64,000 bases of DNA from Quillaja saponaria (lineage: Eukaryota; Streptophyta; Magnoliopsida; Fabales; Quillajaceae). Made by a program: the position numbers and the translations under genes. The DNA is taken from contig CM055611.1 in NCBI GenBank assembly GCA_029379385.1, positions 3,658,001 to 3,722,000 of the forward strand, written 5' to 3'. Shown piece after piece: positions 12,050-27,410 of this stretch. The notes beneath the pieces are model-generated. The model was not told the DNA's origin. It worked only from the letters and a program-made list of their open reading frames with translations, and did no database searches. Numbering within the stretch: the first letter of the stretch is position 1; the number at the start of each line of letters is the position of its first letter.

Positions 12050-15000
12050 AAACTAAGAATTAATATACAGCACATGTTTTAAATACATACTTTTTGACTA
12101 GGATTTTTTTATATTTTCCCTTCTTTCCTTTTTTGTTGGCCGGTTATCCTCCATTCCTTTCTCTCCACCGACCTTACTTGTTTCCTTTCCATTGTTCCAG
12201 AATTTTATGCATCTTTCTTGGCTGGCCGAGACTTTTACTATCCTCCTTTCCCTTGCTCTTGCTTGTTTTGGTTAGCTTGCACTTGCTTGAAGTGTACAGG
12301 TCCAGCTCCTTTGTAGCAGCTATCGTGGACCATCTTTGCTTGGTTTTTCCCTTCCCCTGTTTCTGCCGTGATGAACCTTCCCTGTAACGGTGTCCTTGCT
12401 TCACTTTGCAGCCATATTTTTTCTTCTCTATCCTTGCTTGTGTCGTGCCCTTTTTGCTCTTTCCTCTGTTTTTTCTATTTTTGGCTGTAAGTCTTTATAA
12501 GTTGGCAGCTAGGTTGAGTCTTTTGCCGTGTATAGGTGATGTTTCTCTCTTTGTTTAGTCAAGCTAAGGTGAGCAGTAGCAACTTTGTGGCGTGGAAATT
12601 GTAGCAACATGCTACCACCTTCTTCCTTCAGCCTAATTCCACCAACGACAGCTTAATTGAAGCCTTGCAATCCGTGAAAGTGAGGGAGCTTGAACATAAG
12701 AATGAGGAGCCTTGAACAAGCTAGTAACAGGGATGGTTATAGCTGCTTAACGTGTTTGATCCTTTAGCTCTTATGACGGAATTATTGAAGGCAGTGGCTA
12801 GGCACTCTTGTTGATCTAAACCGTGAAAGGAGAGTGGAAGGGCAGCAGCTTTGATGGAAGGGTGAGTTGCCTTCACTTGTTGAATTCTTTTAGTTGAAGT
12901 AGCGTTGTGGTTATTTAATGAATTAGGTGTATGAAATTAGTGAGTTAGGAATGATAAATATTATGGTTAAGGGTTAATTGGAGTATATTGATTGTATTAG
13001 GAATATGTATTTGAATCTATATATATATCAAGTAGACTAAAATATGCATATAAGGCATTTGACAATATACTTAGGAGAAATCAAATGTAAATGTATGCAT
13101 AAAATTTGAGGTATAAAAGTTTCAATAGTAAAATAACTAGTTAGGATGAATTAAGAATTGAGAGGAATAAGAAAAAAGGAGTTAAATTTAGAGAATTAGG
13201 AAGTTAACTTAGAACTTGTAATTGATGAAAGGAGTGATGGTATGTTTAATATAAGCTTTTGAATTCTTTGGTTAACTAAACTAATTCCTAGGTTAATGTT
13301 GGAATATAAGTAACATGGGAAATAATTGAATTGTATTAACTATTTTGGGTATGTATAGATATAATACAACACACACATGGGATAATAGTAATTATGCATT
13401 CAAGATGTTTGATATAATGCTTACAATAAACTAGTTATAACCTTATGAGTAAAACTTAGTAATATAATTCTCAGTGATTAGTTGTTATTGGAATTTGAAT
13501 AAAAAACAATAATAAAGAATGGTTGGTTAATGTGGTGAGTTAAGGATTTGATTAAAGTGGGTAATAAGTACGAGCAAAGGATGTTTAGTTGTGGCGGGTA
13601 AAGTGTTGTAAATGGGAATTAGGTGGTCTTGAAGGGATACAAAGAAGGCTTGATGAGTTAGAGAAATTCAGTATTTCGAGTATTTTCGGGATTGAATTAA
13701 ATTAAGAGTTATAAAGAGAAAATGTAGCTTAGGCTCTTAAGAATATATCTGGAAATTTTAGTAACCTGGTTCTAAGTATATTTGTTGGTAGAGCTATTGG
13801 ACTATAGCTAGGCCTGTACAGGATTTTAGGCGAGCTTCAATTAGTCTAAAGTACTTTGTTGGGTGTTGTGGTTAGAATTAGCTTAGGACCTCTGAATAAG
13901 ACTTGTTCCTAACATATTAAGGGACAATTATGGAGTGTTTCAGGTCTTAATTCCATGTTAGTTGTATTTTGGAGGTGTTAGACATCATGGTTGTGACTTT
14001 CAGGTCTTGATTGAACATGTTTTGATGTAGCTAATGTTAGGGGATCTTAAAGGTTGAATTAGGAGTAGAGTGCTAAATATGAAATGTTTCTAACATCTTG
14101 ATAAACTATAATAAAAAGTTTCATAATTTAATTTCTAAGTATGAGAATTTTATAAGCATTAGAATTTGGTTCTGACAATGAATTTGTATGTGCCCTGTTT
14201 GTGTACATGTGAGGATTTGAGTTGGTTCAAGACTAATTTTAGGAGAAGTTCTTAAATAAGAAAGATAGTTAACTTCCTAAATATAATGTTTAAACTTGTT
14301 TTTATTGAATTGGGTTAAATATGTAAATTAGAATCAAACATATCTCCAAGAAGGTTATGAAAATACCTAAAGAATGGTTAATTTTAAATAAATACTTGAA
14401 ACTTAATAACTCTAGATTTTTGTATTTAAAAGGCTATAACTTATAAAATAGACAAACTAAGTAATACTTGAAAATTTTAATTGCAGTCCCGAATCATGTG
14501 GTTGAGTCAACAACGCACGTGAATGCAAAAGGGAATGACGAGTAAAATCGGTAAATAATGAGTGGTTAACTGCTACCCTTTGGTTGCTAGATTATTATAT
14601 GTAATTGTATGTGTATTTGAATTAATGTTATATGAAAAAAAAAAAAGTATTTATTGTGTTTTATTGAGTTATTTGAATTATGTTTGATAGTTGAAATTGT
14701 TTGTGGTTGATAATGGCCAACGAAATAAATTTATTTCTGAGATGATTTTTATTTCCAGAATTGAAATCCATGTGCACCTAAGATATTTTGATTTGATCTG
14801 AGATATTCTGTTTTTGATAAGTGTTTTAAAAGAATTGAGTAGTTCCGGTGGGATGGATTGTGTATGGAGAATAACCTGTTGTATGGGCGCGTAAATGCCC
14901 GTTAGGGGGAGATATTTGTTGTGCGGGGCTGAGTTACTTGAGCTGGCCCTTTGTGTGATTTGTGTGCGTTGATTATTTTAAATTGATTGTATAGTGTTAC

Positions 15001-15706
15001 TTGAGCTTGTGTTTGATTAATTTTCTATTTTCTGTATTTGAGTACGTGTGACATTTGTTTGTATGAAATCAATGATATGTCGATATTAATTGACTATATA
15101 TATTATACTTGTGTTAAGTGATGTTAGTACCTTTTAGGTACGTTTTTCCACTCACTGAGTCTGTGGGACTCACCTCTCTCTTATTATTTTTTTTAGTAAC
15201 AAGTAATAGTCTAATTCTTAAGACACCCGCAGTTCTCTTATCATACATCAATGCCGTGCTCGTGACTTGCCGATAAACTGCAGCAAGGTAATTCTTCAGA
15301 ATCTCCTACTTGAAGTCAATGATGAAAGTTTGCAGTCACATTAGAACTGTGGGTGTCTGATTTTATGTTGTGTAATAGTCTAATTATTTGTTATTTGTGA
15401 TATGACTGGAGCGGAGCTCCTTGTGTATACTATAGTTATTGTGATTTGGTTGTATATATAACTATGTGTACTTGTTTTTATTTTAGGGCATATTCCATAT
15501 TATAGGGAACCTTCTACTTAAATTTTTAGTAAATTGTTATTTGTTTCAGTAAACAAACGTTTACAGTTAACTTCTGTTTTATAAAATTTATTTTTATTCT
15601 TTGTTTTAGTTAAGAGTCATATTTGTTTCTTTGTGTTGAAATCAAGGTTATAGAGATTTGGTTACTTGTTCTTCTAGCCAGTCATGCCTCCGTATAGAGT
15701 GTGACT
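12050..15706 (+). mobile_element. Copy A of the long-LTR family (plus orientation), probably solo or truncated
   Basis: Its right half matches the LTR family seen as pairs at 33320-37090 and 40349-44179. Shared features are the CTGAGTCTGTGGGACTCACC box at about 15156, the GTGCGGGGCTGAGTTACTTG segment at about 14920 (reverse complement of the 'cagccccgcac' segment elsewhere), and a terminal stretch ending CCAGTCATGCCTCC...GAGTGTGACT. The LTR end should be GTGTGACA; the last base has mutated. The left half carries a C/T-rich, GC-richer region at 12115-12480 like that of the copy at 56743-59608. The left edge and a target duplication were not resolved. No internal region or second LTR is adjacent. 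Confidence 0.65.
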
Positions 15707-17000
15707 TGAAATAAAAAATAACTAATCGTTTCATTACTTCAACATGTATCATATTTTCATTGAGCAATTTATATTATATAAATCTTTTGTTTTTGTTTTT
15801 TTATTAGTTTAATGGGAGCTCAAGACTGAGGATCAAACACATCGCCTGAGAGTGAGGGAGACTTTTTGGCTTTGGTACATTAATAACATATTTTAAGAAA
15901 GATAACTTTTACTTTTGAGATATGTAAAATATTATCATTAAATTTTTATTTGATTTTGACTTTGACATCAGAATGTTTTCAAATACACATCCTAGTCACT
16001 CAGTCTAATCTTTACAGGAACACGTGTACTAAGAGTTGACCATCAACCATGTCACTTTAGCTTGGTCAAATTGGAACTTAACAAAACTTAATGTTGTCTA
16101 AAACTAGTAGTTTCTTGTTTTATCTTTTAAATAACTACCAGTTTCTTATACTCCCAATTGGAACAATATTGTTTGTGAGAAATGTAAAGTTTATGATTAT
16201 TTGTAAAGTATAGAAAGTGAGAGTAAAGTAAGAAAATTTTTTTTAGGAAATTTTTTTTTAAAAAATATCAAACAAATCTATGATAATGAGAAGGATTTTA
16301 GAAAAACAGAAGAAAATAAATTATGAATTATTTCACAAGTGAGTAAAGACATAGGAGAGAGAAGATAACATGAATTAGTTTGAAAAGTATAACCTTATAT
16401 TTTTCATAATTAACTTATGAGAGATGTGACAAAATTATGTGTTAAATATTATATAGGTTCATTGATGATGAGTCAATACAATATTATCTTAATTCTCAAG
16501 TATCAATTACATTATATATCAGAGGTGTAGCTATTCCTACCTCAACTCGCGAAGTTTTGAATTTGGTCAGAAACTTCTATCCAATTAGGCTATTAATTAG
16601 GTAATTTAATAAAATCAACAGTATATATTAAAAGATTTTTCTAACAGGTGTCATAAGAGTACTTGTTAAGCTACAATAAATATGGTTTTGGAACCTAGAA
16701 ACTTTTCAAAAGTAGCAATTTATGTATTAAATATCACTGAAATTATAATCAACTACTATAATAAATGTTACAAACTTCTATATATATAACCTTAACAATT
16801 GCAACAAGTAGCTAATAAGTGTAATAAATAATTTTATTGACTCAAATATCTTTTGTATTTTCATTTTTTGGTTTGCGGTGTTTGTAATTGTGTCACCAAT
16901 CAAGACCGGCATTAAGAAATTTACTTCTCAATTCTTTTTCAAGGTTTCAACTCAAAAAGTGAATGAAAAAAAAATATACATTCTTAACCACCAAAACAAT
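15707..17000. other. AT-rich intergenic DNA, no gene seen
   Basis: No coding or RNA gene is supported. The sequence follows the LTR-family copy and precedes two MITEs. Confidence 0.5.
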
Positions 17001-17409
17001 CTCTTAAAATTTGGGTTATCTACTGTTTTGGTTCTTCATAATTTTATTAATTTTTAGTTAGGTCTTCTAAAAATTTTCTCAATCAATTTTATCTTTTAAG
17101 ATTCAAAATTTCTCAATCAAGCTTTATTTTTCAATTTACATGTTATAAATTAACGAAATAACCATTTTTGACATAAATATAATAATATACATAAATTGTT
17201 TTTATATCTTGCAAATTTTTTTTGTCATTTTATCATTAAATGATCTAGAATTATTGTATTTATGCATAACATAATAATAAGATAATGCAACTTGATTGAA
17301 AAATTCTGAATCTTATAGGATGAAGTTGATCAAAAATATTCATGGAGTACTAAATTAAAAACTGAGGTAATCTTGAGGGATTAAAACAGTAGTTAAGCTC
17401 TTAAAATTT
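17001..17409. mobile_element. Mutator-like MITE, second family member
   Basis: The left arm, beginning TATCTACTGTTTTGGTTCTT, is an imperfect reverse complement of the right arm, ending GAGGGATTAAAACAGTAGTT, over about 110 bp. Both arms contain AATTTCTCAATCAAG or its equivalent next to the centre. A direct repeat, CTCTTAAAATTT, lies at 17001-17012 and 17398-17409 just outside the arms. Its TTAAAATTT part would be a 9-bp target duplication, which suits Mutator-like elements. The interior is AT-rich and non-coding. Arms match those of the element at 1742-2125. Confidence 0.6.
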
Positions 17410-17531
17410 TCTAACGTTGATTTGATTAAGAAGACAATGTTTACTTAATGGTCTAATTAAGTGCCATTTTGGTTTTGTGTTTGAAACATGTGTTTGGCTT
17501 TTAGCATCTGAAAATCATTTTTAACTTGTAT

Positions 17532-17842
17532 AATGGTATGTTTGGATTGAACTAAAAATCACTTTTGGTCAAATGCCCAGTTTTAGCTCATTTTTCAAAA
17601 GTTACTCATGTGTAACTTTTCTTGAGTATACTTATAGCAAAATACAAGACATAATTTTTATATTATTTTTTGACAAAAATACCATAATTTTTTTTTATAA
17701 ATAATCTTATGATTCAAAATTATTTTTTTGAATATCTAACCAAACATATAATATATTATGTTGAAATCAATTTTTCATAATTCCTACTAATAAAATTAAT
17801 TATTCAAAATATTAATTTTTAAACATCAAACCAAACTGACCT
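17532..17842. mobile_element. Possible hAT-like MITE
   Basis: The left end GGTATGTTTGGATTGAAC and the reverse complement of the right end, GGTCAGTTTGGTTTGATG, form imperfect terminal inverted repeats about 310 bp apart. The interior is AT-rich and non-coding. A target duplication was not resolved. Its right end lies less than 300 bp upstream of the start codon of the next gene, so it could contribute to that gene's upstream region. Confidence 0.4.
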
Positions 17843-17917
17843 TAAACCGAAACCAAAGTCTCCCTCCCCAGTTGGGAGGACCAATAGTTTGTCAATACAT
17901 GGAATCCTGGATCAGTT

Positions 17918-17942
17918 GGCCCACAACATCCTCCTTTGGGCC
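17918..17942 (+). promoter_or_regulatory. Paired TGGGCC (site II-like) motifs upstream of the plastid-protein gene
   Basis: GGCCCA lies at 17918-17923 (TGGGCC on the other strand) and TGGGCC at 17937-17942, 160-190 bp upstream of the ATG at 18106. Such paired TGGGCY motifs are known TCP-factor sites in promoters of housekeeping, ribosomal, mitochondrial and plastid-protein genes. No clear TATA box is visible, which fits this promoter class. The function here is inferred from motif and position only. Confidence 0.4.
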
Positions 17943-18105
17943 CTTCACCCCTTCCTCTCAGCTTTGTGAGGCTGAGGAGAAGCTCAAGAAATTTGGCAGT
18001 CACCGAAGCTGAAAGAATTTACCCATTTCAGAAAGCTTACTCCAATCCAGTTCTTTGATAACAAGAAAATAAAATGCTTTGGTGCGGATAAACTTTTTTG
18101 AGAAA

Positions 18106-21100
18106 ATGAATCCTTCAGTTATTCTTCACAACCTATGCTCTATATCCCCTTGTAATAGAAACCGAAACCTAGCTCTTACCCACTCTCGGTTTCTTTCTTC
18201 TGAATCGATTTCAAAGTTAAAGAAGCAGACTGTGCTCTCAAATAATCACGTTATGGTTGCCAGAACTCAGAAATCTCGCTCCCACCTTGTTTTTGCAGCA
18301 CAGTCCAACTTTTTGAAAGGTTAGCTTCACTGTGTGCTCTAGACCCAAGTTTTGCTTATTTGCTGCTATGGTTTTGAATATGTTTTATTTTCATTCTTTT
18401 TGGAATATGGCATACCTGGTTACTTTTCCTTTGTGGGTTCATGGAATTTCAGCTCATTGCAAATTGGTTGTGTTTGGCTTTGTTAAAGAAAAAGGAAAAA
18501 GAAAACTGATTACTCTGTACTATTTTGGACATTGAATAATTTAGGATAAGGTTGTTTTGTATCAAAATAAAACAAGATGATCAATTTTGGATTACTTATA
18601 AAAAAAAATCAGAACTATACTGACTATATGTGACTCCTAATTTGTATAGGGATAGCATTTACTGTGTTGTTGTGAATAAGTAAGTAAATGATATTCTGAT
18701 GGTTTAAGTAGATTCACTTGACCTTGGGGAAAAAACTAAGATGCATTTTATTCATCTTTAAAGTATTAATTAAAGCATTTTATTTTATTTTATTTTATTT
18801 TTTTTGAAAAAATTGAGAATAGAAATGGAAATCTAAATAATGGGCTTTGTTGAATAGAATAAACATTGTAAGTAAAATAGCTATATTATAAGGATTACAG
18901 ACAATCTGTTAGCTTCCTTAATTAAAATAAAGAAAAAGACTGATCTACAAAGAAGAAACTCGGCCATGGTTCAGTCCAAACTCAGCTTCACCTTGTGAAT
19001 ATCCCGGCTAATGAACTTTTTATTTTTAAAAGATATCTTGTGCAGAGAAAATTTAGCTTAGAAGATATTATCAAATGTTAGCAAAAACACGGAGGGAATA
19101 CTCTGACAGAGTCTTTCCTTTGAAAACACATTGCAGCATTTTACTTTGTGGTAGGTTGTCCACTGTCAGATTCCATAAGGAAGCAAGCTTTAACCTGCAT
19201 AAGTTTTTTTTTTTTTTTTATCTCTTTGGTTTCATGCTCATTCAGAAGACCTAATTATCATAATTTGGTTATGCTGACTACCATTATAATTCTGTCATTA
19301 GTTCTTCAGACAGCATGGAGTGTTGGGAAGGATGGAGTTGAGGCGGGAACCAATTTGGTACCTGTAAGTTTACATTGGTTTTCTGCAAAATCTGATCCTT
19401 TCAGATTTTTGATTGTGATTCTTTTGATCTAGTTATATCCTTTCCAGTTTTGCAACAGAACTAAAATAACTTTTGCTCGTCTTGTGGTATTGGTACTCTT
19501 TCTCTTTTCTTCCTGGCGCTGCTGCTCCCAGGATGTTGTACCAAGGCCAATAGCAAGGATTTCTGTAACATTTCTTGCATTGAGTATTTCCCTCTTTGTG
19601 CTCAAGTCCTTCCTTTCTACAGCTTTCTTTGTACTGGTATGTAATCCAGAAATTCACTTTTCTATATTAAGCATTGATTATATCATTTGTGGCCTTTCTA
19701 TCGTATAATCTTGATATGAAATAAACTAGTGATGCTTTATACTTTAATTTTTAGTTTATTGTTTCTGAGTTTATGGAAAGAGAACTTAGTCTTTTGTGAG
19801 AATGCTGGCCCGCTGTCTAGCAGAGCCATTTTATGTACTCATGTCGTTACATATACTGAACAATGTTTGTTTTCTCTTTGCAATCCTTAAAAATTATAAT
19901 ACCACAACAGTAACAGTCAATAATTAAAACCATTAACCATATAAAACTATTCTAATCAAAAGTACATATTTTAATGTATTAGCTACAGTCTAAAATATTT
20001 TCCATCTACACCTAAAATAACTGCTTAACTTTATATATCCTTTGTCACTTGAGGAGAACAGATAATCCAAGAAATGGAACTTTGCCTTATGAAATTGAAT
20101 ATAATTGGTCATTGAGTTGTCTTATCTGACTGTGAAAGAAAGGAAACCATTTCCTTACATAAGAATTAGTTTTTGAAGCTTCTAAATGATATCATTATAC
20201 CTCTTTTAATATCCTAATAATAGTGCAATGTTGATTGTAATTGGTGGAGGTTGCACCCCCAACAAAGAGACCCTTGTAAACAATGATTTTCAAGTTGAAT
20301 AAAGTTATGAAACTGATTTCAGTCTTCCTCAAAAAACACAAAAAATAATAAATAATTGTGCAATGTCTGTTCTTGACTTAAGGTAATTAACCACTGATAT
20401 TTTTAAGAAGTATTACAATATTACTAATACAAGGAGCTGCACACTTCTCACAGAAGGGATAGTCATCAGAATGAAGCCTTAAGGAAACAGTTATCCTGGT
20501 AGAAACTAGACAAGTCAGAAAATTTAGATGGTAGGACTGTTTGAGTGACTATAGGTTCTAGTCTCATATTGATGATTGGGGAATTGGTCATCCATTTAAG
20601 TTTTTCTCAGTATTTCCTTAAGTTACTAAAAATTTCACATTAATTGAAAAATATAAACTGGAAAAGGTTGATGTCAGCAGTCAGCACCCTGTGTGCCAGA
20701 TTGGTTGGCTATGCAATTAGAACTATTAAGTTGAGCTGCCGACTATATAAAGGATTCATCTTTTAGATTTTACGTGCCATGCTCTTCTAAGGGACTGCAA
20801 AGCCCTGTTGTTGAATGGCTTTAAAATTTTTGAAATCCTGTCTGTTACCTCGTATTTTCATTCCCTGGAAAAGATTATCTACCAACTGCACCATTTTCTA
20901 TTAAGTCATGGAAAACTTTTGTGATTTTAATGGACTCTATGTTCATCTGCATTTCCTTGAGAAAAGTCAGTTGGTTATTTTTACACCTAGAGCAATTTGA
21001 GAATCTTAAACATATTATTTGTGTGAAGTGGTGAGAAAGTTATTAAATTCGTATGAAAAAATAAATAAATAAAGAAGGGGATTCACCATTTTGAGCCTTG

Positions 21101-21462
21101 GCCTAGATGGTACAATTCCTCCATGAAGGGGTTCCTTGCTACATACCTTACTTCTGAATTTACTTTCGTAATCCTTGTGTCTGTTGAGGGAACAACAAAA
21201 GAATGGGCACTTGAGTGGATTTGTTCCTCAAGGCTGAAGAAATTGTATGAATATTGATGTGTCCTTAGCTTTTGAAGAACTATGATTTACTGACATGTAA
21301 TTTGATGGATAACAGGCCACTATGGGACTCGTATATTTCTTATTTATAGCCTTGAACAAAGATCAAGGACCAGGAGGAGGCGGAGGTACCACCTCGTCCA
21401 CAACCTCAGTGGAGGAGGACCCAGTAGAAGAAGCTAGAAAAATAATGGAGAAGTACAAGTAG
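18106..21462 (+). CDS. Predicted chloroplast membrane protein of unknown function, 175 aa
   Basis: Four exons: 18106-18319, 19302-19363, 19532-19636 and 21316-21462. All have GT-AG borders, phases agree, and they total 528 nt. Residues 1 to about 65 are rich in Ser, Arg, Lys and Asn with almost no acidic residues, like a chloroplast transit peptide; this is inferred. A soluble conserved-looking stretch follows (LQTAWSVGKDGVEAGTNLVP, 73-92), then PRPIAR. A hydrophobic region at about 102-140 holds one or two membrane segments broken by Lys117 (LFVLKSFLSTAFFVL). Next come a Gly run (147-151), a Ser/Thr linker and a charged tail ending EARKIMEKYK. The upstream reading from 18079 starts at TTG, so the ATG at 18106 is used. 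I do not recognise a named family. The gene converges on the alcohol dehydrogenase gene, with 481 bp between stop codons. Confidence 0.85.
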
Positions 21463-21755
21463 CACAACCAAAAGAAGTCCTTCTCAACCATTCATTTACT
21501 GCAATTATACAACTATCCCATATAAAGCTGTAAATGATCATTGAGGTAAGAAAATAGGGTTTCCCTTGGCTGAGTGCTATTGTCATTGTGTACTCAAATG
21601 ACATATTTGCAATGCTTAGATCATATCATCAAGTTTCTCTAGCTTTTAACTTCAGTTCCATCACTTGAATGTATGGACTCTGATTTCTGAGCCTCCAGTT
21701 GAGAAGTGGTCATTGCTTTTAAACTAGTAACTATGTATAGATCATAATTCGTGTT

Positions 21756-21761
21756 AATAAA
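21756..21761 (+). terminator. Candidate poly(A) signal AATAAA of the plastid-protein gene
   Basis: AATAAA lies 294 bp downstream of the TAG stop at 21460-21462. It is the best match to a near-upstream element in the 3' flank. The transcript end would fall about 160-180 bp short of the stop codon of the convergent gene. Confidence 0.4.
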
Positions 21762-21943
21762 AGGAAATAATGTTACAAAATAGAAGATTCAAATTTGATT
21801 GTTAACAAAAGTGCATCTAAATTGATTGTAATATGACCTGCTTTATGCAGAGGTAAACCAGAATAGAAACAATCATAGCTGTCATTCTTCTACATTTCCA
21901 TATGATATTGATGGGTTTTAAAAATCCAAATTACTTTTTATAG

Positions 21944-24874
<2,931 letters not shown>

Positions 24875-24984
24875 TGTTAAGGAATAAAACTATATAGGAT
24901 ACTTTGGCTATTTCCTCCAACATTAACTCAAGATTGAGCCAATGATAAAATCCGACATGCTTCTAGCTGTTACATTATCGTCTC

Positions 24985-24994
24985 TTTAAATATA
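24985..24994 (-). promoter_or_regulatory. Candidate TATA box of the alcohol dehydrogenase gene
   Basis: The minus strand reads TATATTTAAA about 111-120 bp upstream of the ATG at 24874, allowing a leader of roughly 80-90 nt. A second TATA-like site (CTATATAG, about 24890-24897) is only about 20 bp from that ATG. If used, it would start transcription downstream of the only ATG. No canonical anaerobic element (AAACCA pair plus GC motif) was found, only scattered GGTTT cores. Confidence 0.35.
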
Positions 24995-24997
24995 CAA

Positions 24998-25609
24998 ACT
25001 TCTTCACGAAATACTAAATAGCTTGAGAAACTCTTCTAGTTCTGAACAGATATTGCAGCAGCATATTGACATCATATTGATTTACTCAACCTAAAAGTAG
25101 ATGCTTGACTGATTCAAACTAGTTAAAAGTACTAACAGATAGAATGTATGACAAACCTAATATCTGCCCAGAATGGATGACATGGATGAAATCACCTTTC
25201 TCACTAAAATTCCTTCCTTGTTCCCGAGAGCTGATTCCGAAAATGGGGTTTTCTGATAAAGTTACCTATCTTCCTATGTTGCTTAATTATTAAAGAATAG
25301 CCTGCAGAGTTGGTCAGCTTTTCTTGTTAGGTTTTGCTTTAAACACTATTGTTATCTGAAATCACATTAAAGGAGTTGAATATTGAAGTGGACACTTTGA
25401 GGCAGCTGGCAATTTTCTAATTGTAGCCGATTCTGTATAAATAATAGAAAGGGACCATGTTAGCAGATGGCTTGGAGCTCTTACTCACAATAGGCTTAGA
25501 GAGTTGATTAATTCATCCAGGCCTTCATTCTTGTTTGTGCATCATTAACTTGAGTCCCTTGATAATTGCATCTTTGTAATTGAGAAAAATTTCTTCGATT
25601 GTGATGTAG
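24998..25609. other. Intergenic DNA upstream of the alcohol dehydrogenase gene
   Basis: Holds the rest of the presumed ADH promoter and then sequence running into the retrotransposon nest. No gene is seen. Confidence 0.45.
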
Positions 25610-25679
25610 GACAAGAATCGGATCTAAGTGATGTATAGGCCCTTGACACAAGAGTTGGATCTAAGTGATGTATAGGCCT
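25610..25679 (+). repeat. Two-copy 37-bp tandem repeat
   Basis: GGATCTAAGTGATGTATAGG followed by CC occurs at 25620 and again at 25657, with similar preceding sequence (ACAAGA...). It lies in a segment that ends in TTAGGAGGAG directly before the first bases of the TRIM-like LTR. It may therefore be the 3' internal part of another copy of that element. Confidence 0.7.
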
Positions 25680-25731
25680 ATTGGGACCTATTTTTCCCTA
25701 CACTTTACTTTTCTACATTAGGAGGAGTGTA

Positions 25732-26194
25732 TGTTAGAAATTTTATATGTGAGGCTGTCATTAATGGTATAATTTTGTTTTAATTATAAAACGGGCCTAA
25801 GGTTTGGTCTATTTGACACATGTTGGTAAAAGTTCATATGGTTTATGTGATAATTTAGGATAGGGCTTAAGCACACTTCTTATCTAATTAGATGTGGATT
25901 GGCAATAAGTGTAGGCTGAGTGACTTTATGAGTCTTTAATAGGAGGACTCTTAGGATTTTTCTGACGATAAATAAGCTAGGTCCCCTCTTCTCTCTTAAC
26001 ATGCTTATCTTGCCCCATTGAGAGCAGTCAGTAAATACAAAGAGTACGGAGAGGAAGACCTGGCTATATATGTATTCTAGTGAGGCGTGCTTGTATGAGG
26101 TTCTACATATCCACTGTTATGGCTCAATCAGGTACGCAGACTTTATTATTGATGTGTTCAAAATTCATATATGAGATCCTGTATAATTATTATA
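25732..26194 (+). repeat. 5' LTR of the copia element
   Basis: 463 bp, TGTTAGAAA to TTATA. Its end has drifted from CA to TA. It is clearly the same sequence as 31992-32452, diverged by numerous substitutions, which points to an old insertion. Confidence 0.88.
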
Positions 26195-27410
26195 TGTGGT
26201 ATCAAAGACTAATCTACATGGATTTAGAACCCTTAAATTTATTTAATTGACATAAAATAATATGGTTCATTTAAGTTAGATTTTAAACTCAAAAATCGAA
26301 ATCGTAAATGTATGAAATTGAATTCTTAATGTTAGGGGTTTTTTTCCTCTTTTAAAATATCTTTCAATTTGATATATTATTTGTATGATTTCATCAACTA
26401 TAAGTTGAGAAATTTGGATTTTAAGATTTGGTTTGACATAAAATCTAATTTTAATTTTTGGATTAGAAAAGTTATGATTTCATGTTGTTTTGATATATTA
26501 TGATCATGGGTTTTGTCTCTAGCATGTTTCTATACTCATTAGAAACTAATTGAATGTGTGAAATCACATAATTTTGGAAAATTCAAATTAAAACCCTTTT
26601 GAAATATAGTTAGGGTTCATAGCATAATAATTTCAATTAATTGACATAAAATCTTGATAAAACATGAAATTGTTAGAGGTTTATATTGTTAGAATACCAA
26701 TTTAAAACAAAACACAAGCAAAACATTTGATAAATGACATAAAATTAGGATGAAATTACAAATTTTTAGAAACAGGTCAGTTTGACCAATATATGCTCTA
26801 GACCATGTCAAGTTGATTTGGATGGAGGTTGAAGAAGCTGTCAACCAGTCTTGAACGAAGCCCACTCGCTCCAAGGGAGAGTGTGGTTCACCATCGGCCT
26901 TCCGGTGGTCTTTGCCTACCAAATTTTTTATGATACTTTTTATTTGAATTTTCCAATTTTATGATATGGTTTGATTTGAAAAATTATGTGCATAAATTAT
27001 AGTATTATTATGCTATTTCGTTATATTTAAAACTAATATAATTGCACATATATAATTGTTGAGGCTTGTTGGATTTACATGTTTTGAAACTAAAAATAGT
27101 AGATACTCTATCTAATTAGAGATAAATATTATCGTACTCTCATTTTTTTAAAACATGTATTAGTAGAAACTTTTGTTTTGATTCAATTTTGTTTAAAGTT
27201 TGCAACATGCATTAAGTGATTATTTGAGATACTTTTGAATAGTATTTCAGTTAAGAATGATAAATTGGAGTAATTAAATTTTTCCGACTTGAGAAATCTT
27301 ATAAATTTATATAGGTGGTTGTCACCAAAGTGATTTATATGTATAGATTTGTAGGATTTTTGAAAGCTATAGTACGAGATGTGTCTTAAATTATTGTATA
27401 TAATTTCTTG

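Noticed and set aside
12094..12387. 97-codon open frame and its antisense partner
   Set aside because: Lies in the C/T-rich part of long-LTR copy A; the Phe/Leu/Pro-rich product is a composition effect.
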